The translations under genes and the position numbers were made by a program. The notes under the pieces are model-generated. The model saw only the letters and a program-made list of their open reading frames with translations. It did no database searches and was not told the DNA's origin. A stretch of 64,000 bases of DNA from JAPORK01 sp026710285 (GTDB lineage: Bacteria > Pseudomonadota > Gammaproteobacteria > Pseudomonadales > Endozoicomonadaceae): contig OZ241746.1 of NCBI GenBank assembly GCA_965201045.1, positions 4,402,001 through 4,466,000 on the forward strand, in the 5' to 3' direction. Shown here one piece after another: positions 1 through 8,996 of this stretch (the first letter of the stretch is position 1; every line of letters begins with the position of its first letter).

Positions 1-501
1 ATTAAAATAAAAAGCATAGCGCCATGAGATATAGTGTGTAAACAAAGCACCAATGACAGGACCTGATGATATTCCTATCATTGCAGGCAAATTAGATAAT
101 CCAATTGACATAACAATATTTTTTTTGCTGCTATTCTCTATAAGCATAATGGTAGAAACAGAATAAGCAACAGAAGCAGATATTCCCTGAATAAAGCGTG
201 AAAAAGTAAACAGGACAACATTTTCAGACATTCCACAAACCAGTGAACTGAATAAAAATAAAATAATGGTAATTAATACGACATTTATTTTTGACCAGGT
301 TTTACTTATCCATGCAACAGCGGGTATAAAAATACATGAACCTATAATATACCATAATATTGAACTGGACATGCTTGCTTCACTTACATGAAAATCTTTT
401 GCGATTTTAACAATCAATGTTGATAAAAATGAAGTATCTGCTTGTTTTAAAAAAAGGATAGATCCGGACAATATTAACAATTGTATTTCTTTTGTGTTCA
501 T
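1..501 (-). CDS. MFS transporter, copy 1 (N-terminal part, cut by window edge)
   Basis: N-terminal part of a major facilitator superfamily transporter whose C-terminal half lies outside the window. It is nearly identical to the complete copy at 2939-4339. The ATG at 501-499 follows the TGA of the upstream enzyme gene by one base, so the two are probably translationally coupled. The visible part encodes about five hydrophobic segments. The substrate is unknown; by position it may move the product or substrate of the coupled cyclodeaminase-like enzyme. Confidence 0.85.
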   Translation of the reverse strand, partial: MNTKEIQLLILSGSILFLKQADTSFLSTLIVKIAKDFHVSEASMSSSILWYIIGSCIFIPAVAWISKTWSKINVVLITIILFLFSSLVCGMSENVVLFTFSRFIQGISASVAYSVSTIMLIENSSKKNIVMSIGLSNLPAMIGISSGPVIGALFTHYISWRYAFYFN

Positions 502-502
502 A

Positions 503-1582
503 TCAGTCGAGTATGCTATTTTCATAATTGAAAGAAGAGTTAGCGAGAAAAGAGTGAGATAACTCAACCTTATGACCTAAGTTTTTACTGATTGCACTTT
601 TGTAAATTTCATTTGCAAATAATATATCATGTGAACCCATACCTACAACAGAAACGAGTATTTTTTCATTTTCGCTTGTTCGCATAGATTGATTGTTTGC
701 AATAAATGGGGTGACATGTTCTATTTGTTCTGCTTTAATTAAGCCTTCAACATAAGCAGCATAAATAGGACCTTTTTCTCTTTTTTTTATCATTTTCCAG
801 TTATCAACATAATATGTATCCATATTGAGTAAAGTATCAATATCACAGTCATTGAAACCCACATTAAAAAATACAGCACCTTTTTTTAATCTGGCTTTTT
901 TTACAGGTGCTTCATTAAGATCATTATTAGGAATACAACCAATAATAACATCAGCAGAAGAGATAATATCATGATTCAGTTTGTCAATAGCCCACAAAGA
1001 ACTACATGTTCTTTGTTGCATTTCTTTGACAAAAGTATATTTACTTTGTCCTTTTGAATAAACACCCACTGAAACATTTTTATTTAAAAAAATGTTTAAC
1101 GCCAGAAGATGAATTTTCATATGCAGACCTGCCCCTATAAATAAAATATTTTTCATTTTATCCGGTTTTAAAATGTATCGACTCAGTAGCCTTGTAACGG
1201 CTGCTGTTCTGTAGGCTGATATAATATCTCCGTTTACGAGTGCACTTAATTCTTTGGTTTCATGGTCAAATAACGCAATGACACAGCTAAAAAAACGTAA
1301 ATTATTTTCTGTCTTTTTTTCTCCTACGCCAATCATTTTAACGCCGTACATTGTCCGGTGATGTTCATCTTTATCTGCTAAAATTGCACACGGCATAATA
1401 TTAATGTAACCCTGTGCATCTTGATTTTTTAATATTGTTTTGGAGGGTAGATTAACGTTCCCGTTAAAATTTTTTATAAAGCTTTTTTTTACAATTTGTT
1501 CTGCAAAGTCTATATCTGTGACATTGCAAGATAGTACATCTTGTTGATTTAACACTGTAAATGTATGTTTTTGATTAATCAT
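503..1582 (-). CDS. Ornithine cyclodeaminase / mu-crystallin family protein, copy 1
   Basis: About 359 aa. Family hallmarks are an INIMPCAI segment, a GVKMIGVGEK segment, the SAYRTAAVTRLLSRY helix (about residues 122-136) and a Rossmann motif FIGAGLHMKIH (about 148-158) for NAD(P). The family includes ornithine cyclodeaminase, alanine dehydrogenase, and SbnB-type opine enzymes; the exact substrate cannot be read here. The ATG at 1582 is preferred over a TTG one codon upstream because GGA of the ribosome site lies 8 bases before it. It is coupled to the MFS gene by a one-base gap. Copy 2 (4341-5420) differs by scattered substitutions, mostly in the second half, and all motifs are intact in both. 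Confidence 0.85.
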   Translation of the reverse strand: MINQKHTFTVLNQQDVLSCNVTDIDFAEQIVKKSFIKNFNGNVNLPSKTILKNQDAQGYINIMPCAILADKDEHHRTMYGVKMIGVGEKKTENNLRFFSCVIALFDHETKELSALVNGDIISAYRTAAVTRLLSRYILKPDKMKNILFIGAGLHMKIHLLALNIFLNKNVSVGVYSKGQSKYTFVKEMQQRTCSSLWAIDKLNHDIISSADVIIGCIPNNDLNEAPVKKARLKKGAVFFNVGFNDCDIDTLLNMDTYYVDNWKMIKKREKGPIYAAYVEGLIKAEQIEHVTPFIANNQSMRTSENEKILVSVVGMGSHDILFANEIYKSAISKNLGHKVELSHSFLANSSFNYENSILD

Positions 1583-1689
1583 CAATTATTTCCTTGTTTT
1601 AATTATTTAATTGATTCGTCAAATGAAAAACATCTCAAATTAATGAATAGTCATATAAACGTAACTCAATTTGTTTTTTTGATAAAATC

Positions 1690-2962
1690 AATACTTCGGA
1701 CAGTTTTAAGCAGCAATTGTACCGTAGTTGCTGAATTGCTTATAAACGTCCATGACTTTTTGGTCTTTCATGTCTAAATCTAACTCTTGAAAAAGTGTTT
1801 TCATAAGGTGCTGATTGAGCTTACAGCGCTTCCAGCTTGCTATAGAAATGACAGTTTTTTTATCTATATTTTTTTTCCATTTATCTTGCAATTTAATCAA
1901 ATTTAATGCTGTTAACGATGCATTAATTTGTGTATGAATAGCTTTTTTACTGCATGACTGACAATGTGTTAGCCCCGTATGTTGCTTAGCATCACGAAAT
2001 ACAAATTCAATTTGGTATCGCGCTTTATAATAACTAATTATTTTATTTACATCCAGTACTGTATCTGTTGAATATAAGAGAACATGCTTGTTTTTAAACT
2101 TAAGTAGAACAATACAAATTTTTTGTTTAATCATTTTCAACCAAACACTTGTTGTATAAACTTCAATTTCCTGATCCATTTTGCCTACATATTCAAATCG
2201 TTTTGTGTCTTTACTGAAACTTACTTTTCCATCATATCGTTTCGGCCTGCCTTTTCCTTTGTACTCTCCCTGATAAGACCACCATGCATCAGCATCAATA
2301 CGTAATTTTCCTACTATGTGTAGTCCTTGTTCGGTGACGGGACGAGTAAATTTCTCTTTAGTGTAGTAAGCATCACAAACTAAATATTTAATATCTAAAT
2401 CATTAAGAAGAGCTTTTAATCTTTTAACTTGCTGAACATAATAGTCTGTCTTAGTCTTATCAGTATCATTTAATGTTTGACGTGCGTCCAACGCATACGC
2501 AGTATTTGCAGTCATATCAATAATACTCACTAATGAAATTTCTAGTCCATACTCTGAACGTCCTGTTTTTCCATTATAAAAATTACCTAAACCTTCTGTT
2601 TTTTTACCGCTGTTCTCCATAAAACCAGCATCAATTGCAGTAATGTATTCTTTTTCCTTTGATTCATAAGTTAGCAATTTACAGTTGAAAACTGTAAAAT
2701 CAAATTCTCTTCTGTACCATCGACTGAATCGCTTTTCGTTTATTCCACAGTAACGACTCATATTTCTAAACGTTGCTTTTCCTCGAAAAAACATAAGAGT
2801 ACACAATAAAATAGTAATAAATATTCTGTGATGTTTTTTTATTTTTGACATTGATTTCAAAATTTTATCTATTGTGTCTTCCATGAGTAGTTCTCTGTTT
2901 GTTTTTGTATTTCTACAGATTCTACTCATAAATATTTTTTAGTCAAAACTGTCCGAAGTATT
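1690..2962 (-). mobile_element. IS4-family insertion sequence
   Basis: About 1.27 kb element bounded by 20-bp inverted repeats AATACTTCGGACAGTTTTRA (1690-1709 and the reverse complement at 2943-2962, one mismatch), with one transposase gene. It sits exactly where homology between the two ODC-MFS copies ends: upstream of ODC copy 1 the match to copy 2 runs to about 1688. No clear target duplication is visible, which is consistent with insertion followed by rearrangement at the duplication junction. Confidence 0.85.
1706..2929 (-). CDS. IS4-family transposase
   Basis: 407 aa DDE transposase, apparently intact. It has the IS4 signature Y-x2-R-x3-E-x6-K (YYKARYQIEFVFRDAK). The first catalytic Asp is in ITAIDAGFM and the second in YLVCDAYYTK. 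The ATG is at 2929. The stop lies a few bases inside the left inverted repeat, as is usual for compact insertion sequences. A decayed relative of its C-terminus is present at 5764-5850, so the family has been active here more than once. Confidence 0.9.
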   Translation of the reverse strand: MSRICRNTKTNRELLMEDTIDKILKSMSKIKKHHRIFITILLCTLMFFRGKATFRNMSRYCGINEKRFSRWYRREFDFTVFNCKLLTYESKEKEYITAIDAGFMENSGKKTEGLGNFYNGKTGRSEYGLEISLVSIIDMTANTAYALDARQTLNDTDKTKTDYYVQQVKRLKALLNDLDIKYLVCDAYYTKEKFTRPVTEQGLHIVGKLRIDADAWWSYQGEYKGKGRPKRYDGKVSFSKDTKRFEYVGKMDQEIEVYTTSVWLKMIKQKICIVLLKFKNKHVLLYSTDTVLDVNKIISYYKARYQIEFVFRDAKQHTGLTHCQSCSKKAIHTQINASLTALNLIKLQDKWKKNIDKKTVISIASWKRCKLNQHLMKTLFQELDLDMKDQKVMDVYKQFSNYGTIAA

Positions 2963-4339
2963 GTTTTTTATTAGTCTGTATTCTTTTAATTTAACAAAAA
3001 AAACGATGATGAGTCCTGATGAAATAATAGCCGCAGATATTCTGCAAACGTAGATAAAAGAGAGTTGCAGATCAAGTGTAATCTGGTTTATATAAAAAAG
3101 TAATGCCATAGAAAATACAATACCAATCCCTGTGAACATTTGTTGTATAATTGCCTGTATATTGCATGCATCACTGATTTCTCTGTGTTCAATAGTAATT
3201 AACATCATTGAATTCATAACAGTGTAAAGTAAAGACATGCTGAAACCTAAAAAAGACAGAATAATCCAATAAAACCAGTACAAATGTAAACTGGTGATAT
3301 TTTCCATTAACAGAAATGAAATTGATGTTAGTAGTATAGCTAACACAAGACTGTTATACAGACCAATTTTTAAAAGTAAACTTGAAAAAAATTTTGCAAT
3401 TGCACCAAAGAGAAATATGATAGCAATTAGTATTCCTACCTTTAAAATGCTCAGATGAAGATACTTTTGTAAATAGATAGATAAAATAATTGAAATACCT
3501 GTCATCCCTATCCTTGATGTAATATTAATTAATGTCCCGATAAAAAAGTTGGGATCGGAAAATACAGATAATTTTAAAATATTATTTTTATCTTTAAATT
3601 TGTAAAGAATAAAATGCAATAATAAGCAGATAGCTCCTGTTGATAGGCAATATATAAAGGTAGTGATATGCGCTTTATTAAAAGACTCAATACCGACAGA
3701 TATTAGCATTAATGCAAAAGACAATGTTACAAAGCCATAAAAGTCAAATTTTTTACAGCTTTCTTCTGTTACTGATTGTGAAACTTTATCTTTTATAAAA
3801 AAATAAATGAAGACCATTAATAGCAGGCAAAGGGGGATATTAAAATAAAAAGCATAGCGCCATGAAATATAGTGTGTAAACAGAGCACCAATGACAGGAC
3901 CCGATGATACCCCTATCATTGCAGGTAAATTAGATAATCCGATTGACATAACAATATTTTTTTTGCTGCTGTTCTCTATAAGCATAATGGTAGAAACAGA
4001 ATAAGCAACAGAAGCAGATATTCCCTGAATAAAGCGTGAAAAAGTAAACAGGACAACATTTTCAGACATTCCACAAACCAGTGAACTGAATAAAAATAAA
4101 GTGATGGTAATTAATACGATATTTATTTTTGACCAGGTTTTACTTATCCATGCAACAGCCGGTATAAAAATACATGAGCCTATAATATACCATAATATTG
4201 AACTGGACATGCTTGCTTCACTTACATGAAAATCTTTTGCGATTTTAACAATCAATGTTGATAAAAATGAAGTATCTGCTTGTTTTAAAAAAAGGATAGA
4301 TCCGGATAATATTAACAATTGTATTTCTTTTGTGTTCAT
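2939..4339 (-). CDS. MFS transporter, copy 2 (C-terminus replaced by IS end)
   Basis: About 466 aa inner-membrane transporter with around 14 hydrophobic segments, as in DHA2-type drug:proton antiporters. The ATG at 4339 is one base after the TGA of the enzyme gene; an upstream in-frame ATG at 4405 lies inside that gene and is unlikely. The last residues NTSDSFD are encoded by the inverted repeat of the IS4 element, so the native stop has been lost and a new one supplied by the IS. The whole membrane domain remains, so function may survive. Substrate unknown. Confidence 0.85.
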   Translation of the reverse strand: MNTKEIQLLILSGSILFLKQADTSFLSTLIVKIAKDFHVSEASMSSSILWYIIGSCIFIPAVAWISKTWSKINIVLITITLFLFSSLVCGMSENVVLFTFSRFIQGISASVAYSVSTIMLIENSSKKNIVMSIGLSNLPAMIGVSSGPVIGALFTHYISWRYAFYFNIPLCLLLMVFIYFFIKDKVSQSVTEESCKKFDFYGFVTLSFALMLISVGIESFNKAHITTFIYCLSTGAICLLLHFILYKFKDKNNILKLSVFSDPNFFIGTLINITSRIGMTGISIILSIYLQKYLHLSILKVGILIAIIFLFGAIAKFFSSLLLKIGLYNSLVLAILLTSISFLLMENITSLHLYWFYWIILSFLGFSMSLLYTVMNSMMLITIEHREISDACNIQAIIQQMFTGIGIVFSMALLFYINQITLDLQLSFIYVCRISAAIISSGLIIVFFVKLKEYRLIKNNTSDSFD

Positions 4340-4340
4340 A

Positions 4341-5420
4341 TCAGTCGAGTATGCTATTTTCATAATTGAAAGAAGAGTTAGCGAGAAAAGAGTGAGATAA
4401 CTCAACCTTATGACCTAAGTTTTTACTGATTGCACTTTTGTAAATTTCATTTGCAAATAATATATCATGTGAACCCATACCTACAATAGAAAAAAATATT
4501 TTTTCATTTTCGCTTGTTCGCATAGATTGATTGTTTGCAATAAATGGGGTGACGTGTTCTATTTGTTCTTCTTTAATTAAGCCTTCATTATAAGCAGCAT
4601 AAATAGGCTCTTGTGCTCTTTTTTTTATCATTTCCCAGTTATCAACATAATATTTATCCATATTGAGTAAAGTATCAATATCACAGTCATTGAAACCCAG
4701 ATTAAAAAATACAGCACCTTTTTTTAATCTGGCTTTTTTTACAGGTGCTTCATTAATATCATTATTAGGAATACAACCAATAATAACATCAGCAGAAGAG
4801 ATAATATCATGATTCAGTTTATCAATAGCCCACAAAGAACTACACGTTCTTTGTTGCATTTCTTCAACGAAAGTATATTTACTTTGTCCTCTTGAATAAA
4901 CACCTACTGAAACATTTTTATCTAAAAAAATGTTTAATGCCAGAAGATGAATTTTCATATGTAGACCTGCCCCTATAAATAAAATATTTTTTATTTTATC
5001 CGGTTTTAAAATGTATCGACTCAGTAGCCTTGTAACGGCCGCTGTTCTGTAGGCTGATATAATATCTCCGTTTACTAGTGCACTTAATTCTTTGGTTTCG
5101 TGGTCAAATAACGCAATGACACAGCTAAAAAAACGTAAATTATTTTCTGTCTTTTTTTCTCCTACGCCAATCATTTTAACGCCGTACATTGTCCGGTGAT
5201 GTTCATCTTTATCTGCTAAAATTGCACACGGCATAATATTAATGTAACCCTGTGCATCTTGATTTTTTAATATTGTTTTGGAGGGTAGATTAACGTTCCC
5301 GTTAAAATTTTTTATAAAGCTTTTTTTTACAATTTGCTCCGCAAAGTCTATATCTGTGACATTGCAAGATAGTACATCTTGTTGATTTAACACTGTAAAC
5401 GTATGTTTTTGATTAATCAT
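4341..5420 (-). CDS. Ornithine cyclodeaminase / mu-crystallin family protein, copy 2
   Basis: About 359 aa paralogue of 503-1582 with the same GAGLHMKIH nucleotide-binding motif and SAYRTAAV helix. Differences cluster after residue 140; for example KREKGP in copy 1 is KRAQEP here, and AAYVEG is AAYNEG. Both reading frames are free of stops, so both were probably kept functional after duplication. The roughly 105 bases upstream of the start are also duplicated, so both copies probably carry the same promoter. The ATG at 5420 is chosen for the same reason as in copy 1. Confidence 0.85.
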   Translation of the reverse strand: MINQKHTFTVLNQQDVLSCNVTDIDFAEQIVKKSFIKNFNGNVNLPSKTILKNQDAQGYINIMPCAILADKDEHHRTMYGVKMIGVGEKKTENNLRFFSCVIALFDHETKELSALVNGDIISAYRTAAVTRLLSRYILKPDKIKNILFIGAGLHMKIHLLALNIFLDKNVSVGVYSRGQSKYTFVEEMQQRTCSSLWAIDKLNHDIISSADVIIGCIPNNDINEAPVKKARLKKGAVFFNLGFNDCDIDTLLNMDKYYVDNWEMIKKRAQEPIYAAYNEGLIKEEQIEHVTPFIANNQSMRTSENEKIFFSIVGMGSHDILFANEIYKSAISKNLGHKVELSHSFLANSSFNYENSILD

Positions 5421-6052
5421 CAATTATTTCCTTGTTTTAATTATTTAATTGATTCGTCAAATGAAAAACGCCTCAAATTAATGAATAGGCATATAAACGT
5501 AACTTAATTTGTTTTTTTTATAAAATAAGATAAAGATATTTGATTGTTACCGTGAATAATTTTTCAGCATGTGCTTTTCAAGTGTTTCGTACAGCATTTT
5601 CTTATTATTGTCACTTTCTACAAAAAATTATGCACATGTGCTTATGCATCTGATAATGCTAAGTATCCAATTAAAATGCAAAGGTATTTTATATTCTGTC
5701 CGGACTTTTCATGTGTTTTCCACTAATCAACGGTAGCGTTTTGTATTCTGTACTATTTATTAATTCAGACAGCTTTAAGTAATAATTGTTCCTGTATTAC
5801 TAAAACATTGTCATGATTTTTTTACAGGTTATAAATATTGATAAAAAGTTACTGTTTTTCAGTTGTTTGTATTGTGTAGCACCATTTTACTATGCGTACT
5901 AAAAAACAGTGTTATTGCTCATCATTTACTTTCTGTAAAAAATTATAAACAGGCTCTGAGATCTGTAATGATTTAAAACCAGAGAAAAAATTAATCATCA
6001 TCTGCCTGATGCTGTGGCTAATCTATCCAGGCTATCAATACATTTCACAAAA
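5421..6052. other. Gene-poor stretch with IS relic
   Basis: About 630 bases without an intact gene. The first 100 bases repeat the upstream region of ODC copy 1 and should contain the operon promoter. The rest is AT-rich and includes a decayed end of an IS4-type element (5764-5850). No other supported feature is seen. Confidence 0.6.
5764..5850 (-). pseudogene. Relic of an IS4-family transposase C-terminus and inverted repeat
   Basis: TTCAGACAGCTTTAA at 5764-5778 matches the inverted repeat of the intact element at 1690. On the minus strand the adjacent codons read FSNTGTIIT-stop, against FSNYGTIAA-stop in the intact transposase. Upstream codons are interrupted by a stop. This is an older, decayed insertion of a related element. 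Confidence 0.65.
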
Positions 6053-6077
6053 ATATTCCGGATAAAAACCGGAATAT
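6053..6077 (-). terminator. Rho-independent terminator of rph
   Basis: Perfect 9-bp inverted repeat ATATTCCGG / CCGGAATAT with a 7-base loop. Read on the minus strand it is followed by a run of five T. It starts 7 bases past the stop of the RNase PH gene. Confidence 0.85.
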
Positions 6078-6083
6078 GTGTAG

Positions 6084-6803
6084 TTATTGATTAAGCGCTT
6101 CTTTTTGTTTTTCAATAATAAGCTTTATCCCTTGTTGCGCCTGCTCCATCATTTTTATTGCATGTTGTTGACTGAACAGATTGCCATTTTCTGCTGTTCC
6201 CTGTATTTCTATAAAATCACCCTTTTCATTCATGACAAAGTTCATATCTGTTTCAGCATTAGAATCTTCCATATAATCAAGGTCAAGTAAAATATTGTCG
6301 TTGTACAAACCAACAGAAACAGAGGCAACTAGATATTTCAGTGGGTCATTTTTAATAATTTTGTTGTACTGCATATAGCGGATGCAATCTGTCAAAGCAA
6401 CACATCCGCCGGTAATTGCTGTGGTTCTTGTTCCTCCATCGGCCTGAATAACATCACAATCAATGGTGATTGTATTTTCACCCAGGAGATCCAGGTTAAT
6501 CGCTGCTCTTAGTGAGCGTCCAATTAAACGCTGAATTTCCAATGTCCTGCCTGTCTGTTTTCCACGCGAGGCTTCACGTTGATTTCTTTCGGTCGTCGCT
6601 CTTGGCAACATGCCATACTCGGCAGTTACCCAACCCTGCCCGGTTCCTTTCAGCCATCTGGGAACACTTTTTTCAAGACTTGCGGTGCAAATAACTTTTG
6701 TCTGACCCGATTCAATAAGTACAGATCCTTCCGCATTACGGGTAAAGTTCCGAACGATTTTAATTTCACGCAGTTGATCTGCTTGTCTTCCACTTGGACG
6801 CAT
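6084..6803 (-). CDS. rph: Ribonuclease PH
   Basis: 239 aa, full length for RNase PH, the phosphorolytic 3'-to-5' exoribonuclease that trims tRNA 3' ends using phosphate. The N-terminus MRPSGRQADQLREI and the segments WVTAEYGMLPRAT, RTLEIQRLIGRSLRA and DCDVIQADGGTRTTAI are family landmarks for RNA and phosphate binding. The ATG at 6803 has AAAGG upstream. A strong terminator follows directly, so the gene is the last or only one of its transcript. Confidence 0.95.
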   Translation of the reverse strand: MRPSGRQADQLREIKIVRNFTRNAEGSVLIESGQTKVICTASLEKSVPRWLKGTGQGWVTAEYGMLPRATTERNQREASRGKQTGRTLEIQRLIGRSLRAAINLDLLGENTITIDCDVIQADGGTRTTAITGGCVALTDCIRYMQYNKIIKNDPLKYLVASVSVGLYNDNILLDLDYMEDSNAETDMNFVMNEKGDFIEIQGTAENGNLFSQQHAIKMMEQAQQGIKLIIEKQKEALNQ

Positions 6804-6995
6804 AACATACCTTTTATCAAAAAAACATTCCGGTAATTATAACGAAAATATAAATTTTGTAGAGAGAAAATTAAAACAGATTTTTGTTCAAACTGATATT
6901 AAATTTGTTTATTCGTTGTTTGTGTTACAAAAATGTGTTTTTTTTATGAACAATAAATAACATGTTTTACTGGATAAAGTCAGCGGGAAGCTGAT

Positions 6996-7931
6996 TTATG
7001 GAGATAACCATGCTGTTAACTTTGCATAATATTTATGACGAACAGATAGGGGTTCATTGACCAGGTTGTGAAAAGCCTGTGGTAATAAAAACAGTTCTGA
7101 TGAACAGAAGAGCGCAGACAAAAAGGCGACGTTATAGGACCAGTCTACAGTTTTATCACGTTCTCCCTGAATAATTAAGGTTGGAATGGACGTTGTATTA
7201 TCTGACTGATGAATTTCATCTACCCATTTATAAAGTGCTCTCACCCAAGATAAAGCTACTCGATTATATTGTAACGGATCTTTTTTTAATAAAGTAGCAA
7301 AAGCAGGATCTAGCAAATTTTTTGATTTTTTCCGTTTAACTGTTTTAACAAAAGGAGAGAGTAGCCGACACATGATTTTTGAATATTTCCAGTGGATAAT
7401 TTTAACCAGTGGGGCCAATAAAATAATTTGATCAATGGTATTGTATACAGACGTGATGTGATTTATTCGTATACTGTTTGTGATGATAGCGGCACCGGTA
7501 CTTTGTCCAAAAAGACACCATGGCTTTGGAAGCTTATTGTTTGCATGCGCTAGACAGTGCTGCAATACATCGGAATAAACAGAAAAATTTTCAATGCCGT
7601 GTCGTTCACCTGAAGATAAACCGTGTCCGGGTAAATCAAAGATGAGGACCGCATAAGAGTGCTCAAGGAAAAACCGGATAATATGACCATACAGTCCGGT
7701 GTGATCAAAATAGCCATGCACAATAAAGATGGTTTTTTTGATTATGGCAGGTTGCCATGTTTGTACATAAATCTGCAAATTATTTACTTTGATATAACCG
7801 GCATTATAATGAAATGCTTTCTCTGAAGGCAGACCATAAAAAGCTCTGTATTCATCTTTTAACTGATCTGTATCGGATCTTTTATCCCATGTGAATAAAA
7901 GTTTTGGGTTGTCAAATTGCTTTAAATTCAC
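6996..7931 (-). CDS. Alpha/beta hydrolase, monoacylglycerol-lipase/lysophospholipase-like
   Basis: 311 aa. It shows the serine-hydrolase lipase fold of the Hydrolase_4 group: oxyanion region IFIVHGYFDHTGLYG, LIFDLPGHGLSSGERHGIENF, nucleophile elbow FGQSTGA and a late acid/His region (TLIIQGERDKTVDW, then FHNLVNEP). No signal peptide is visible, so it is probably cytoplasmic. It starts with GTG, with GGGGA about 6 bases upstream. The natural substrate, probably a glycerolipid or lysophospholipid, is inferred from the family only. Confidence 0.8.
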   Translation of the reverse strand: MNLKQFDNPKLLFTWDKRSDTDQLKDEYRAFYGLPSEKAFHYNAGYIKVNNLQIYVQTWQPAIIKKTIFIVHGYFDHTGLYGHIIRFFLEHSYAVLIFDLPGHGLSSGERHGIENFSVYSDVLQHCLAHANNKLPKPWCLFGQSTGAAIITNSIRINHITSVYNTIDQIILLAPLVKIIHWKYSKIMCRLLSPFVKTVKRKKSKNLLDPAFATLLKKDPLQYNRVALSWVRALYKWVDEIHQSDNTTSIPTLIIQGERDKTVDWSYNVAFLSALFCSSELFLLPQAFHNLVNEPLSVRHKYYAKLTAWLSP

Positions 7932-8166
7932 CTGATATCCCCGCTGTTTTTATTTTATATATTTTTAGTATATATCCTTTTAAATCAATAACTTAAAAGA
8001 ATAAAAGCACTTAGAAAATAATGGTAGCACCGCAAATATACCGGTTCCCTGTAGTTTCAGCGCAACAACAGAAACCATTTTTATCTAAATTTTAAACTAG
8101 TATAATAAAATTTCATTAATGCAGACTGTTAGTCTGTGTTTTTATATCAGGTAAGAGAAAATAATA

Positions 8167-8874
8167 ATGCAAAAAAAATATCACCATCATCAACGTCCAC
8201 ACAGTGTTGGTTATCTGCCGGCAGCATACTTTATTATAATCACTGCGATTATCATGGCAGTATGGGCTTTTGGCAGTTATTATCTGTATACGGTGTTTGA
8301 ACCTTCTGCCAGAATATGTTTTCCGCCTCTACACGGATGTGTGCCGGTTTCCCGTGCCGGTGAAAGTTTTGTCTCCGGTGTTTTTTTCAGAGCAACTGTA
8401 TTACCAGCCTCGTCTCTGTTGGCGATCTCTTTTTGGTTTGGTATTCAGTTTTTAAAGCACATTAGTCCTCATCATTTATATTGTACACGGACAATATTAT
8501 TTATTTTAGGTGTAGTCCTGTGTCCGTTCTTTCTCATTATTTGTGAAGCTATTTTGAATGGTACGGTTAATAATCCACTGGAGGAAATGCATAAATTTTA
8601 TGCAAAACTTGCTTTTCTCACACCGCTATTATTTCAAATGATCTATTCAATAACACTCAGCAAAAACTGGAAACATCCGTTGCCTAAAATGATGATTATA
8701 CTCACACTGCTGAGCCTGGTCTGCTTGCTGTTAATGTTTCGTATTATTCCTGTGGCTATTCCCCGTTTTGGAACAATGATGGCGTGGAATCTGTTGATTA
8801 CGTTTATTTTGTGGGTTATGTTGATGGGAATTAGTGTTAAAACCTATTTTTCTTGTGCGCAACTTAGCAGATAA
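8167..8874 (+). CDS. Inner-membrane protein of unknown function (six hydrophobic segments)
   Basis: 235 aa with about six predicted membrane helices, beginning with YFIIITAIIMAVWAFGSYYL. A short non-cytoplasmic loop with two Cys (CFPPLHGC) lies between helices 1 and 2. The size and helix layout recall the Frag1/DRAM/Sfk1 family, but no motif settles it. The N-terminus is His-rich (HHHQRPH). The ATG is preceded by a weak purine stretch. Stand-alone gene between divergent neighbours. Confidence 0.65.
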   Translation: MQKKYHHHQRPHSVGYLPAAYFIIITAIIMAVWAFGSYYLYTVFEPSARICFPPLHGCVPVSRAGESFVSGVFFRATVLPASSLLAISFWFGIQFLKHISPHHLYCTRTILFILGVVLCPFFLIICEAILNGTVNNPLEEMHKFYAKLAFLTPLLFQMIYSITLSKNWKHPLPKMMIILTLLSLVCLLLMFRIIPVAIPRFGTMMAWNLLITFILWVMLMGISVKTYFSCAQLSR

Positions 8875-8996
8875 AGATGCAGTATACGGGTCGTGATTTA
8901 GACTGATCAGACAGTTACACATTTTTCATAAGGTATTTATCTGGTCAGTGCTGATTCACTATAGGATACATTGATTTCCCTGCTCTCTTTTTGTTA

